A program made the position numbers and the translations under genes. This document shows, piece by piece, positions 24,342-35,830 of a stretch of 64,000 nucleotides of DNA. Each line of letters opens with the position of its first letter. The stretch's first letter is position 1. Below the pieces are notes generated by a model. That model searched no databases and had not been told where the DNA came from. It saw nothing but the letters and a program-made list of their open reading frames with translations. The DNA is from Mesostigma viride (lineage: Eukaryota > Streptophyta > Mesostigmatophyceae > Mesostigmatales > Mesostigmataceae), in NCBI GenBank assembly GCA_009746045.1, contig RPFO01000034.1, forward strand, positions 3,763,681 to 3,827,680, in the 5' to 3' direction.

Positions 24342-27300
24342 GACTAGTGGGGGGGCCAAGGCCCCCCACTTTTTCGGACGCACTACGCCACCAGGGGCCC
24401 TGAGGCCCCCGCCGAAAGCTTCGACCCGCCGGGTTGAGCCCGCCGACCGGCCCGGCCCCTACTCCGGGGGGCGAACGCTCGGCGGCCTTCCTTTGGGGGC
24501 TTCCCATCGCGCGCGCTCGCGCCGGCCTGCCGCACCGTCGATCCCACGCTCCGTCCCTCACGTGCACGTCCAGCACGCGTCGTACTACTAGTACATCAAC
24601 CCAGTCCGAATAGTACCGTATATTGTGAGACGTCGCCGTTCATTGCATGCAAGTATTTCCTTACTCATTACTTCCTAACAACTGAAACTGACAATGCAGC
24701 TATGCCATGCAAGACACAATGTGGGTACCGCTTTTTGCAAGCGGCAGCCATAACGACCAAACACTTCCATGCAAACTCCCATGTTCATCATTCATTAATA
24801 TTCATTGAGTGGCAATCCTTTGTAAACACATGCACCGTCGTTCATGCCCACCATGACTTCATGCAGACAACGTTTTGTACATGACTCGACAGTGCCCTTG
24901 TGCGCGACCGTGGGGCGTGCCCTGTCCATTCGTGGGTGTGGTGGGGAGCTGCCATGCATGCGTGGGTTTAGAGGCTGGCTGGCATGTGTGCCTGGGTTTG
25001 TGGGGTGGCTGCCATGCGTGCGTGGGTGTGGGGGGTGGCTGGCATGCGTACGTGGGTGTGGGGGGTGGCTAGCATGCACGTGCATGCGGGGGGTGGCTGG
25101 CATGCATGCGTGCATGTGGGGGGTGGCTGGCATGCATGCGTGGGTTTGTGGGGGGGTGGCATGCGTGCGTGGGTGTGGGGGGTGGCTGGCATGCGTGCAT
25201 GGGTTTGTGGGGTGGCTAGCATGCATGCGTGGGTGTGGGCGGAAGCTGCCATGGACGCATGTGGGGCGGGGCAGGCTGGCATGCATGCGTGGGTGTGGGG
25301 GGGGACGGCATGCGTACGTTGGTGACGGGGGTGGCTGGCATGCATAAGTGGGTTTGTGGGGTGGCTGGCATGCATGCCTGCATGTGGGGGGGGCTGGCAC
25401 GCGTGTGTGGGTTTGGGGGGGGCTGGTATGCATGCGTGTGTGTGGGGGGGGGCTGCCATGCGTGCGTGGGTGTGGGGGTGGCTGGCATGCGTGCCTGGGT
25501 TTGGGGGTGGGCTGCCATGCGTGCGTGGGTTTAGGGGGTGGCTGGCATGCGTGCCTGGGTTCGTCGGGTGGGCTGCCATGCGTGCGTGGGTGTGGGGGGT
25601 GGCTGGCATGCGTGCGTGGCTGTGGGGGTGGCTGCCATGCGTGCGTGGGTGTGGGGGTGGCTGGCATGCGTATGTGGGTGTGGGGGGTGGCTAGCATGCA
25701 CGTGCATGTGGGGGGTGGCTGGCATGCATGCGTGCATGTGGGGGGTGGCTGGCATGCATGCGTGGGTTTGTGGGGGGGTGGCATGCGTGCGTGGGTGTGG
25801 GGGTGGCTGGCATGCGTGCATGGGTTTGTGGGGTGGCTAGCATGCATGCGTGGGTGTGGGGGGGAGCTGCCATGGACGCATGTGGGGCGGGGCAGGCTGG
25901 CATGCATGCGTGGGTGAGGGGGGGGACGGCATGCGTACGTTGGTGACGGGGGTGGCTGGCATGCATAAGTGGGTTTGTGGGGTGGCTGGCATGCATGCGT
26001 GCATGTGGGGGGGCGCTGGCACGCGTGTGTGGGTTTGGGGGGGGCTGGCATGCATGCGTGTGTGTGGGGGGGGCTGACATAAGTGCGTGGGTGTGGGGGT
26101 GGCTGGCATGCGTGCCTGGGTTTGGGGGTGGGCTGCCATGCGTGCGTGGGTTTAGCGGGGGGCTGGCATGCGTGCCTGGGTTCGTGGGGTGGGCTGCCAT
26201 GCGTGCGTGGGTGTGGGGGGTGGCTGGCATGCGTACGTGGGTGTGGGGGGTGGCTTGCATGCACGTGCATGTGGGGGGTGGCTGGCATGCATGCGTGGGC
26301 TCGTGGGGTGGCTGGCATGCGTGCGTGGGTGTGGGGGTGGCTGGCATGCGTGCATGGGTGTGTGGGGTGGCTGGAATGCAAGCATGCATGTGGGGGGGGC
26401 TTGTTTGCATGTGGGGTGGCTGGCAAGCATGCGTGCATGTGGGGGTTGGCTGGCATGCATGCGTGGGTTGGGGGGCGGCTGCCATGCGCGCGTGGGTGTG
26501 GGGGGGGCTGGCATGCATGCATGCATGTGGGGGGGCTGGCATCCAAGCGTGGGTTGTGGGGTGGCTCGCATGCATGCATACATGAGGGGGGGGGCTGGCA
26601 TGCGTGCGTGGGTGTGTGGGGGGGCGTAGGTGGGTATGGGGGTGGCTGGCATGCGTGCGTGGGTGTGTGGGGGGAGTGGCATGCATGCGTGGGTGTGGTG
26701 GGGGGCTGCCATGCATGCGTGGCTTGAGGGGGGGGCTGGCATGCGTGCCTGGGTTCGTGGGGTGGCTGCCATGCGTGCGTGGGTGTGGGGGGTGGCTGGC
26801 ATGCGTACGTGGGTGTGGGGGGTGGCTGGCATGCATAAGTGGGTTTGTGTGTGTGGGGGGGGGGTGGCTGGCATGCGTGCGTGGGCATGGGGGTGGCTGG
26901 CATCCGTGCGTGGGTTGGTGGGGTGGCTGGCATGCATAAGTGGGCCCGCGGTGCCCCTGACTGCTGTCTGGCCCCTAATCATGTGGATGTGGCTGGCTGC
27001 CTGCCCTCCTGTTTGCCCCATCCCCAAACCCCATGCCGCAAGGCTCGTAGCTCAAGCCCCATGGCTCATGCCCCATGGCCCTTGCCTGCCAGCCTACCGG
27101 TGCTGCATAGCCTTGCAGCCTTGCCTGCCTCGCCTGGCCTGGCCTGCCCTGCCCTCTCTGCCCTCCCGCCCGCCCATGCGGTCCGTTGCCACGGATGGAA
27201 AATGAGAAGAAAACCAATATGGCCCCGCTGGCACCACAAATCACCTGGTTGGTCAACCAAGGGGATAGCCTGCACAATGAGACACGAACACAGCAGACCC

Positions 27301-29077
27301 AGCAAAGCAAGATTCAGGTTGTAAGCCAGTGGAGATTACTTTTGACTTGCTTGATGAAGAAATATAAAACACCTTCTACTGTCACACCTTCTATCAAGGA
27401 GACAACCAGTTCTATGAACAAATGGTTGATTGATCACCTTATACACCACGTAAACAAGTTACCAGACGCGCTCTTCAGCTCAGTGAAAATCCACGCGCGA
27501 AGCAAGGCAGATTATCTTACGCAGTAAGCACCATGAATGTCAGCGAGTACAGCAGTAAATGACGCCCTAAACTCATGACCAGGCAAGAAATCCTTTCACC
27601 GCCCAGTATATTCCAGAAAAAATCATCACAGATCCTCTGGCAACGGACGTTCACACGGGAAACCCGAAGGACCATGAAGATGGCGTCCTGCACGGCTAAG
27701 AAAATGAAACGCAGACCCTTTCTACGCTATGTCTTCGCTGCGACTACGTGAATTCGGCCCAATGGAAACAACGCAACCGAGGAAACGCATAAGAAAGAGA
27801 GCAGGCACTAGCCCGGTCATCGAAACAAACGACTCACCATCGGCATCGCCAGCGTACGTCCCGTGCCAACAAATCCAGCGTTCATTCCAATATGGTGTGA
27901 CGACAACAGAAACTCGTCGGCCACACCCACGCCTTCCACGAACAGCAAACTGATTTCACTAGGCACCCAATACGTCAAACAAAGAAGCACGATAACATAA
28001 TACCTAAATCTACAACGACATTCCATTTCCAGGTCGCTAGCTATCGCAGCAGGCCATAGCGCCCCGAACCTCTCCCACGCACGTGACTGCCCACCGACGT
28101 CCAGCCAGATCAGAAACAATTCAAAGGTACGCATCGAAATGGAACATTGAACGCTATAAAAGCAATGCCCACGCATTGTCCATCACCAATTTTCCAGGCA
28201 GCGTTGACCGCCATCCCCAGCCAGCAGGAAATTAAATGAAGTGCTGTCGCAGCATGTCGCCCCCTCACCCCCTCGCAGTCCTGGTTTTGCACGTTCGATT
28301 GCTTGGGCGCGTCCAGGTGGTCCAGCACCGCGTACTACCCACTTGAAAATCCTCCCAAGTCCTTTGTTTCCAGCTTGGTAAGTACGGAATCTTGCTGAAA
28401 TTCGTCCAGCAAGCATCGTACAACGCTCCACTCCTCCAAGTCAAATCTTGCGTGCACTTTTCAAATAAAATTCGGACAGATCACGTTCAGACTTCAATTT
28501 CGGTCTGCACGAAAATTGCTACGGAAACACTCAGTGAAGCGGTTTCTGAACGCAATGCGGACAGGAAAACGGCCGTAACGCCCAAAATTCCACGGTTTCG
28601 AAACATTTTCTGGACATTCCGTCGACTTGCCGCACTGAACGCTACGAACTTTTAGGACGGCGCCCTCTCGGCCAAGCGATGGGCCCTCTAGCTGCAGTAG
28701 ATCCGCCGTTGCAGGAGTTTGTTTGAAGATGTTCAGGTTCGTGACCGAGAGTTTGACGGCCGCGAAGAAGCCGACATCGTGCCGGGTTCCGTATTTTTAT
28801 CTGGCCGCGGCCATTGGCTGGCCTCCCACCTGCCCGCAAAAGTGCTGAACCGGATCTAGACGTAACTGCCGTTTCAGACCCCGTTCAGAACTCCTGAGAC
28901 TCGATCTGCCTAGTTCGCCACTTTTCGGGCAACTGCTCCGATTGGGCGCCACCGCGGATCCCCGGATCGCCCTGACTATCGGCCGCCCTGCGCTCGCGGT
29001 TTTCGTACGGGCCACTTTTCGGTCCTCACGGTTCGCCAAACTTTTGCGATGGGCTAAATCGTAGTTACTAGAAGGGG
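24342..29077 (+). repeat. Macro-unit 4 of the tandem array
   Basis: It has the same parts: hairpin (24347-24369), GC block, spacer, satellite (24915-26945) and c segment (26940-29077). The c segment has a 21-bp insertion near 27395 relative to units 2 and 3, and more divergence in its last 600 bases. Confidence 0.85.
24915..26945 (+). repeat. 30-bp G-rich satellite block, unit 4
   Basis: Same satellite family, about 2.0 kb, again with an internal duplicated higher-order segment (CATGGACGCATGTGGGGCGG at about 25250 and 25870). Confidence 0.95.
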
Positions 29078-29300
29078 ACAAGGTGGGGGGGCCAAGGCCC
29101 CCCACGAATTCGGACGCACTACGCCACCAGGGGCCCTGAGGCCTTCGCCGAAAGCTTCGACCCGCCGGGCGGAGCGCCCGCCTACCGGGCCGGCCCCTAC
29201 GCCGGGGGGCGAACGCTCGGCGGCCTTCCTTTGGGGGCTTCCCCTCGCGCGCGCTCGCGCCGGCCCACCGCACCGTCGATCCCACGCTCCGTCCCTCACG
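29078..29300 (+). repeat. Macro-unit 5, first part (hairpin and GC block)
   Basis: This repeats the start of the unit (hairpin at 29083-29105) up to CCGTCCCTCACGGG, where homology stops. The next part of the unit, starting CACGTCCAGCACGCGTCG, resumes at 31277. Confidence 0.85.
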
Positions 29301-31271
29301 GGGAAATCTTCCAAATCAATTTTTATTCCTCGGAACTACGAAAATTCGGCCTGAACTCGGCCTGAATTCGTTTTTATTGCTCGAAACTAGTGAGCGCTCA
29401 ACCAAAAACGATTTCAGGCCGGGTTTAGCAGGCGTTCAGGGCTAAATTTCGTAGCAACTAATAAGTCGACACTCGAAAATCCTCGTGCAAGACATAAAGT
29501 AGGAAAAGTCGCCTATTCGTACTTTCTTGTAGAGGGCGACTTTTTAAGTTGGTAGAGCCTGTATAGAGGTTGCTACGAATCCCTAATGGAATTTGTCTCT
29601 TCGCCATTGAGTGTTGGCTGCAGTTAGTTAAGGAACAGACCTGGACATTGTTGGAGCGCCGGCTCGTCGAGGGTCGAGGCTGGCTTTTATCGTCGAAGGA
29701 ATTGTAAGACGTGAAGCATAAATGATCGATCCCTTTTCTTGAGGAATGAGGACTACAGCATGCTTACACTCTCATCCAACATCACTCTCTAGCCGTTTTT
29801 AAGAATGCGACCACCATCATCGTTACGCATAGAATGGTTGTTACAATGGTGGCTACATCGTCCGTCCCTAACTGAGCCAAGGCGATGTCTTTTTAATGCA
29901 AACTTGGCTTTGGTCGCTTCCCCGGAGGTCGGCCAGAGGGCACGGGGCAAGATAACGGCAGGCTGGAGCTACCATGGTCCGGATTCTCGCGATTTCTGGC
30001 CTGCGCTGGTTGTCTTCTTGATATTGGATTTAAAGAAGAGAAAGACAGCGTACTTTTATGGATGGGGGCCGAACCTGAAAAGGAAAGGTGGTGTTAGGGA
30101 ATGCTTTGCACAAGCGGGCAGCCACATGCACGTGACGTGATTAGCTGGCGCACAAGGAGGGAGGAACGCAGCCACATGTGCGTGAGGTGATTAGGGGCAA
30201 GCCAGCAAGCGGGGGCACGACGAATAGGCAGACGTGGGGTGTAAGCCACGAACCATGGGGCATGGTGCAGCGGGCGTGGCAGCCACGTGCACACTAGCCA
30301 CCAAGGGGCATGGTACTTGGGCTTTGACGGGCAGGGTAAAAATCTGCATCTCAAGTCTTGTTTTGTTGTGATATGGACAGTTGTTGATGTACAACATGAG
30401 GCATGAGCCATGAGGCTTAACCTACGAGCCTTGGGGCATGGGGTTGGTGGATGCGGCAAAGAGATGGGCAGCAGGCAGCCAGCCACACCAATGTACGCCA
30501 CCCCGTTCACCCATGTACGCATGCATGCCCCCGGATACACACGCATGCATGCATGCCAGCCACGCCCCACATGCACGTGCACGCCAGTCACCCCCCACAC
30601 CCATGCACGCATGGCAGCCACCCCCCACACCCACGCACGCATGGCGGCCACCCCACGAACCCAGGCACGCATGGCAGCGCTCCCCTAAACCCACGGATGC
30701 ATGGCAGCTGACCCCCAAACCCTCGCATGCATGGCAGCCCCCCCACAAACCCACGCATGCATGCCAACCACCCCACAAACCCACGCACGCATGCCAGCCA
30801 CTCCCACACCCACGCACCACGTGGGGGACATGACAGCCGCCTTCATCGAGCGCATGGTCGACAACGGCAGCTGGCCACAACGGCTGCCGTTCATGGGTGC
30901 TTTCAACTACACCAATGTTGACTGAATGTCAACAAAATGACTAATGTTGACTGATTGCACTGTATGGCACCGGTACTCGTACCAAGGAAACAAACTGCAT
31001 CAGTACTACTAGCTAATTGCTCACAACTTTGAGGTGCCCCTTGACAAGTTTATAAATTAATGTATGCACAACCTACTAAGGCTATGACATGCTCACATGG
31101 GTCTTATTGCACCCACAGTTTGCCGGATCGTTAGCCTGTCCTTTTAGCTAGCCGCGCCAGATTGCAGCTGTGGCATGCCTTTGGCATGAAGGAGACTGGG
31201 GGTCTCTGCCCTTTCTCCTGTAGTGCACACACAGGGATTAAAAGCACTTCGGTGCTCCGTGACTCCCCAAC
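29301..31271. other. About 2-kb sequence interrupting macro-unit 5
   Basis: This stretch separates two parts that are contiguous in units 1-4. It holds AT-rich unique sequence (29300-29760) and an unassigned plus-strand open frame of 111 codons (29805-30140) without recognisable motif. It also holds a segment resembling parts of the satellite flank (30120-30320), an inverted satellite block (30490-30815) and unique sequence to 31271. I see no terminal inverted repeats or clear target-site duplication, so insertion and rearrangement are both possible. Confidence 0.55.
30490..30815 (-). repeat. Satellite block in inverted orientation
   Basis: Same family as the 30-bp satellite but with the C-rich strand on plus (CATGGCAGCCACCCCCCACA repeated). 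It lies inside the 2-kb interruption of macro-unit 5. Confidence 0.9.
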
Positions 31272-32418
31272 GGAAGCACGTCCAGCACGCGTCGTACTAC
31301 TAGTACATCAACCCAATCCGAATAGTACTGTACATCGTGAGACGTCGCCGTTCATTGCATGCAAGTATTTCCTTACTCATTACTTCCTAACAACTGGAAC
31401 TCACAATGCAGCTATGCCATGCAGGACACAATGTGGGTACCGCTTTTTGCAAGCGGCAGCCATAACGACCAAACACTCCCATGCAAACTCCCATGTTGAT
31501 CATTCATTAATATTCATTGAGTGGCAATCCTTTGTAAACACATGCACCATCGGTCATGCCCACAATGACTTCATGTAGACAAAGTTTTGTACATGACTCG
31601 ACAGTGCCCTTGAGCGCGACCGTGGGGTGCGGCAGGCCAGCCCTGTCCGTTCGTGGGTGTGGTGGGCAGCTACCATGCATGCGTGGGTTTAGGGGGGGGG
31701 CTGGCATGCGTATGTGGGTGTGGGGGGTGGCTGGCATGCACGTGCATGTGGGGGGTGGCTGGCATGCGTACGTGGGTGTGGGGGGTGGCTAGCATGCACG
31801 TGCATGCGGGGGGTGGCTGGCATGCATGCGTGCATGTGGGGGGTGGCTGGCATGCATGCGTGGGTTTGTGGGGTGGCTGCCATGCGTGCGTGGGTGTGGG
31901 GGGTGGCTGGCATGCGTATGTGGGTGTGGGGGGTGGCTAGCATGCACGTGCATGTGGGGGGTGGCTGTCATGCATGCGTGCATGTGGGGGGTGGCTGGCA
32001 TGCATGCCTGGGTTGGGGATGGGCTGCCATGCGTGCGTGGGTTTGTGGGGTGGCTGGCATGCGTGCATGGGTTTGTGGGGTGGCTGGCATGCATGCGTGG
32101 GTGTGGGCGGGAGCTGCCATGGACGCATGTGGGGCGGGACGGGCTGGCATGCGTGTGTGGGTGTGGGGGGGGGACCGCATGCGTACGTTGGTCACGGGGG
32201 TGGCTGGCATGCATAAGTGGGTTTGTGGGGTGGCTGGCATGCATGCGTGCATGTGGGGGGGGGCTGGCACGCGTGTGTGGGTTTGGGGGGGGCTGGCATG
32301 CATGCGTGTGTGGGGGGGGGGCTGACATAAGTGCGTGGGTGTGGGGGTGGCTGGCATGCATGCCTGGGTTGGGGATGGGCTGCCATGCGTGCGTGGGTTT
32401 GTGGGGTGGCTGGAATGC
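31272..32418 (+). repeat. Macro-unit 5, second part (spacer and satellite)
   Basis: From ACGTCCAGCACGCGTCGTAC onward the sequence matches the spacer of units 2-4 almost base for base, and the satellite follows from 31650. It ends abruptly at GGCTGGAATGCG, followed by an ATTAATTAATTAATT run at 32420. No c segment follows. Confidence 0.8.
31650..32418 (+). repeat. 30-bp G-rich satellite block, unit 5
   Basis: Satellite of the same family, about 0.77 kb, ending at the break with AT-rich sequence. Confidence 0.95.
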
Positions 32419-33160
32419 GAATTAATTAATTAATTACTAAGGTGAACGAAGAACATGCTTCATTGATGTATGGATCATTCTTCCAGGAAATTAGTTCGCA
32501 ACATTAATTAATTATATTGAACATGTGCATCTTCTCGAGGAGCATGGCTGCAACTTGTTGTGTGCAGGGGGTGCCAAGTCACCTGCCCCACCCCACAACC
32601 ACTTATCCATGCCAGCCACCCCCCACACCCACGCACGCATGGCAGCCTCACCCCACAACCGCTTATGCATGCCAGCCACCCCCCACAGCCATGTACGCAT
32701 GCTAGCCCACTTCACACCCACGCACGCATGGCAGCCACCCCATGAACCCACGCAGAACCCCCAGAATAATAAATTGTAATAAAATGATCCGCGCTGCGAC
32801 AGCCAGATTTGAGATTTGCTATCGTTTGCACATCCACAATTGTATGGCCATAATTGTATGGGAATTTATTTTGTATTAATTGATTTCTCCGTGACAACCA
32901 TCACATGCAGCGGCCATAGTGCGCATGGCTGGCATAGCGACCTCGGCTGTCGCCATTTCTGTGTGGGGGAGGGGTCAGCACAGGCAATGGAGTAAAAGGG
33001 CAACCTGAGCAGACTGCGATATAACATGCAATGAAAGTCGATGACACTGTAGTAGGTGGGATGTTGCAAGGGTATGCTGCACGAGTAGGCTGGCGGGCGA
33101 GCGGCAAGGGGCACATGACATGCTGGCATGAGCCATGAGCCTTAGGGCATGGGGTTGGGG
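32419..33160. other. AT-rich spacer with a small inverted satellite patch
   Basis: The stretch starts with an ATTAATTAATT run and includes an inverted satellite patch at 32575-32755. A segment at 32965-33140 resembles sequence at 34510-34600 (GCAATGGAGTAAAAGGGCAA against GCAATCGAGTAGAAGGGCAA). No gene is seen. Confidence 0.6.
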
Positions 33161-33660
33161 GATGCGCATGTGGGGGGGGGCTGGCACGCATGCGTGCATG
33201 TGGCGGGTGGCTGGCATGCATGCGTGGGCTCGTGGGGTGGCTAGCATCCGTGCGTGGGTGTGGGGTGGCTGGCATGCGTGCATGGGTTTGTGGGGTGGCT
33301 GGCATGCATGCGTGGGTTTGTGGGGGGTACGTTGGTGACGGGTGTCGGGGGGAGCTGGCATGCGTGGATGCCATGCGTGCGTGGGTTGGCGGGGGTCCTG
33401 GCATGCATGCGTGTGTGTGGGGCGGAGTTGGCATGCAGGCATGTGGGGCGGGGCGGGCTGCCATGCGTGTGTGGGGGGGGCGGCATGCATTCGTGCGTGT
33501 GGTGGGGAGCTGCCACGCATGCATGGGTTTAGGGGGGGGCTGGCATGCGTGCCTGGGTTCGTGGGGTGGCTGCCATGCGTGCGTGGTGCGTGGGTGTGGG
33601 GGGGCTTGCATGCGTGCGTGGGTTGCCGTGGGGGCCGGCGTGGTGCGAGGGTGTGGATAG
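33160..33660 (+). repeat. 30-bp satellite block
   Basis: Degenerate copies of the same G-rich satellite, more divergent than those in the macro-unit array. Confidence 0.9.
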
Positions 33661-33899
33661 GCAAGCATGGAGTATGAGCCACAAGCGATGAGGCTTGCGA
33701 CGTGGGGCATGGGTCATGAAGGACAGGCAGCCACGTGTGAACATGTTACGTCATTAGGGGGAGACCAGCAAGCGGTGCTGCTACTGCTAAGCTGGCAGGC
33801 TGGCAGGGGAAATGGGGCATGAGACATGGACCGTGAGCCGTGAGCCTAGTGGCGTGGGTAGGGGGATGCGGCAGGCAGCCACATGCAAGCACAACGTAC

Positions 33900-34370
33900 T
33901 TGCTAGCAGGCAGCGGGTGGGTGTGGGGGGGGCAGGCATGCGTGCGTGGGTGTGGGGTGGAGCTGCCATGCATGCGTGGTGGGGGAAGGAGGCTGGTATG
34001 CGTGCGTGGGTTTGTGTTGGCGCTGGGAATGTGCGTGGGTGTGGGCAGGAGCTGCCATACATGGGTGGCTTGGGGGTGGGGCTGGCATGCGTGCGTGTGT
34101 GTGTGCGGGGGCTAGCATGCGTGTGTGGGAATGGTGGCGGGCTGGCACGCATGCGCCGGGTGTGTGGGGGGCTGCCATGCGTGCGTGGGAATGGGGGCCT
34201 ATCGGTGTGGGGGCTGCCAAGGTGTGGGGGGCTCGCATGGTTGCGCGGGTGTGTGGGGGGCTAGCATGTGTGCGTGGGAATGGGGGGTGGCTGGCATGCG
34301 TGTGCGGGTGTGGGGGGGGCTGCCATGCGTGCGTGGGTTGGTGTGGGGGCTGGCAAGGTGCGTGGGTCTG
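33900..34370 (+). repeat. 30-bp satellite block, divergent
   Basis: Copies of the satellite with variant spacers (GGGAATGGGGG and similar). It is the last satellite block before the protease-like gene. Confidence 0.85.
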
Positions 34371-34917
34371 GAGTGTGAGGGAATGTGATACCGGGACACC
34401 GGGACGTACCTGGAATCAAGCGCGCTGCAATGTGGTTGCGTTCCCCCGAGTTACATCCACGCGAGCTCGTCCCCGACGGCGATTGCAATGTGCCTTCACC
34501 CTGCCCCATGGGAGGTCAGCACCGGCAATCGAGTAGAAGGGCAAGCTGAGCACACCGCGCGTTAGCATCGAGTAGAAGGGCAAGCTGCTGCACACAGCGT
34601 CAGTGCGAGGACTATGATACTGGGACACGGGCACGTACCTGGAATGGAGCGCGGTGCAATGCGGTTGCGTTCTAGTCTGCGCAAGGCAGGCTGCACATTC
34701 ACGCACTATAAGGTGATTGGGACGGTCGCAACAGGATGAACTCACCGTGCTGCGTGCTCTTGAACGTGCGAACGTGTCAGCCGTGTAGCCATACAAACCG
34801 TCGCGATCCGCGCTAGATGCCGGGCACGGCAGGTGACTTGGCCCCCCCTGCACGCAACTCCCGCGTGACGAGTTGCATCCACGCTCCTCCCCCCCCCCCC
34901 CCGCCTCCCCCCGGTGT
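34371..34917. other. Downstream flank of the protease-like gene with a duplicated segment
   Basis: A segment of about 65 bases (GGACGTACCTGGAATC...GCAATGTGGTTGCGTTC) at about 34383-34448 recurs at 34612-34675. A shorter GAGTAGAAGGGCAAGCTG motif occurs at 34530 and 34567. The 3' end of the Helitron-like element might lie here, but I could not identify a convincing hairpin plus CTRR terminus. A C-rich homopolymer run lies at about 34889-34904. Confidence 0.5.
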
Positions 34918-35830
34918 TCACCGATCGAGCACCGTCACGGAGTACGCGCACGCCGTCGTCTTGGTGGCCAGGGCGACGAGGTTCATGCGCGGGTGGATGC
35001 GGATGACAGGGGCGCACAGCCCCGGGCCGTCGTCCACTTCTTCCCACGTGCCCGCGTCCAAGTCCACCGGCCGCAAGACGACAAAGTGCGCTGGGTGGTA
35101 CTCGACCGCCCCGCACAGCCGCAAGGCGACGCGCACTTGCACGCACGCGCGGCCGATGTAGAGGGTCATCTCCAGCGTCTTGGGCAGCCCGCTCCCGACG
35201 TAGTTGATCAGCGGGAGGTGGCTGGAGACGTTCAGAAAGACGAGCACGGGCGGCACTCGGTCAAAGTAGCGTCGAGGCACGCAGCGGGGCGACCCGCAGT
35301 GGTGGCACGGCGGGCGCGCGCCCATGCGCTCCTGTGCACGCGGCCGCGATGCGCTCGTCGATGTCCATGCGGTCGGCTTCCCACGGGCTGAGCGTGAACT
35401 TGTTGACGTCGACGAGCCGACCGTCGACCGGGAACGGCGCCCGGCAGGCGAAGTCGCCCTGGCGAGGAACCACGCCGTCCACGTACCGGAGCAGGCCCGC
35501 GGCGGTAGATGTCACGCTGTCCATCGCACCGCGGGCCCTCCCCAGCGACGCGTCCAGCCGCGGCCGCACCGCCTCCCTCGCGCGCGTCATGATGGACACG
35601 TTGCCGGTCCTGGACGCGTGCATGCAGAACAGCAGCAGCAGCCCGAGCGCGCACGCGTCGCCGTGCGACTCGTCCGCGCGGTGGCACGTCAGCAGGCGCA
35701 GACCTTCCTTGGTGACCGCCAGCGCCAAGTACAGCAGCCCCAGCGCCGCGTCGGTGGGGCAGCTGTTCTCGCCCCACTTGTACGAGCCGCGCGGGTTCGG
35801 AGGCAGAGTCGCGCCGCCGTTCTGCTGCAA
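34918..35830 (-). other. USP-like module 4 (Cys and His boxes intact)
   Basis: The Cys box NSCPTDAAL has its Cys codon at 35761-35759. CHHCGSPRC provides the finger at about 35307-35282, followed by PPVLVFLNVS, which fits the LPxxLxxxL strand of the fold. The His box AHFVV has its His codon at 35088-35086. A frameshift near 35330 lies between the two halves. Confidence 0.6.

Noticed and set aside
24795-26933. 712-codon minus-strand open frame rich in Met, Pro, Ala, Thr and His, and similar frames in all satellite blocks
   Set aside because: It is the translation of the 30-bp satellite. Open frames exist in several frames on both strands of every block because the unit has few stop-capable triplets. 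There is no start context, splice structure or domain.
29805-30140. 111-codon plus-strand frame considered as a gene
   Set aside because: No recognisable domain, no splice or promoter support, and it lies inside the sequence that interrupts a repeat unit. It is noted only as an unassigned frame.
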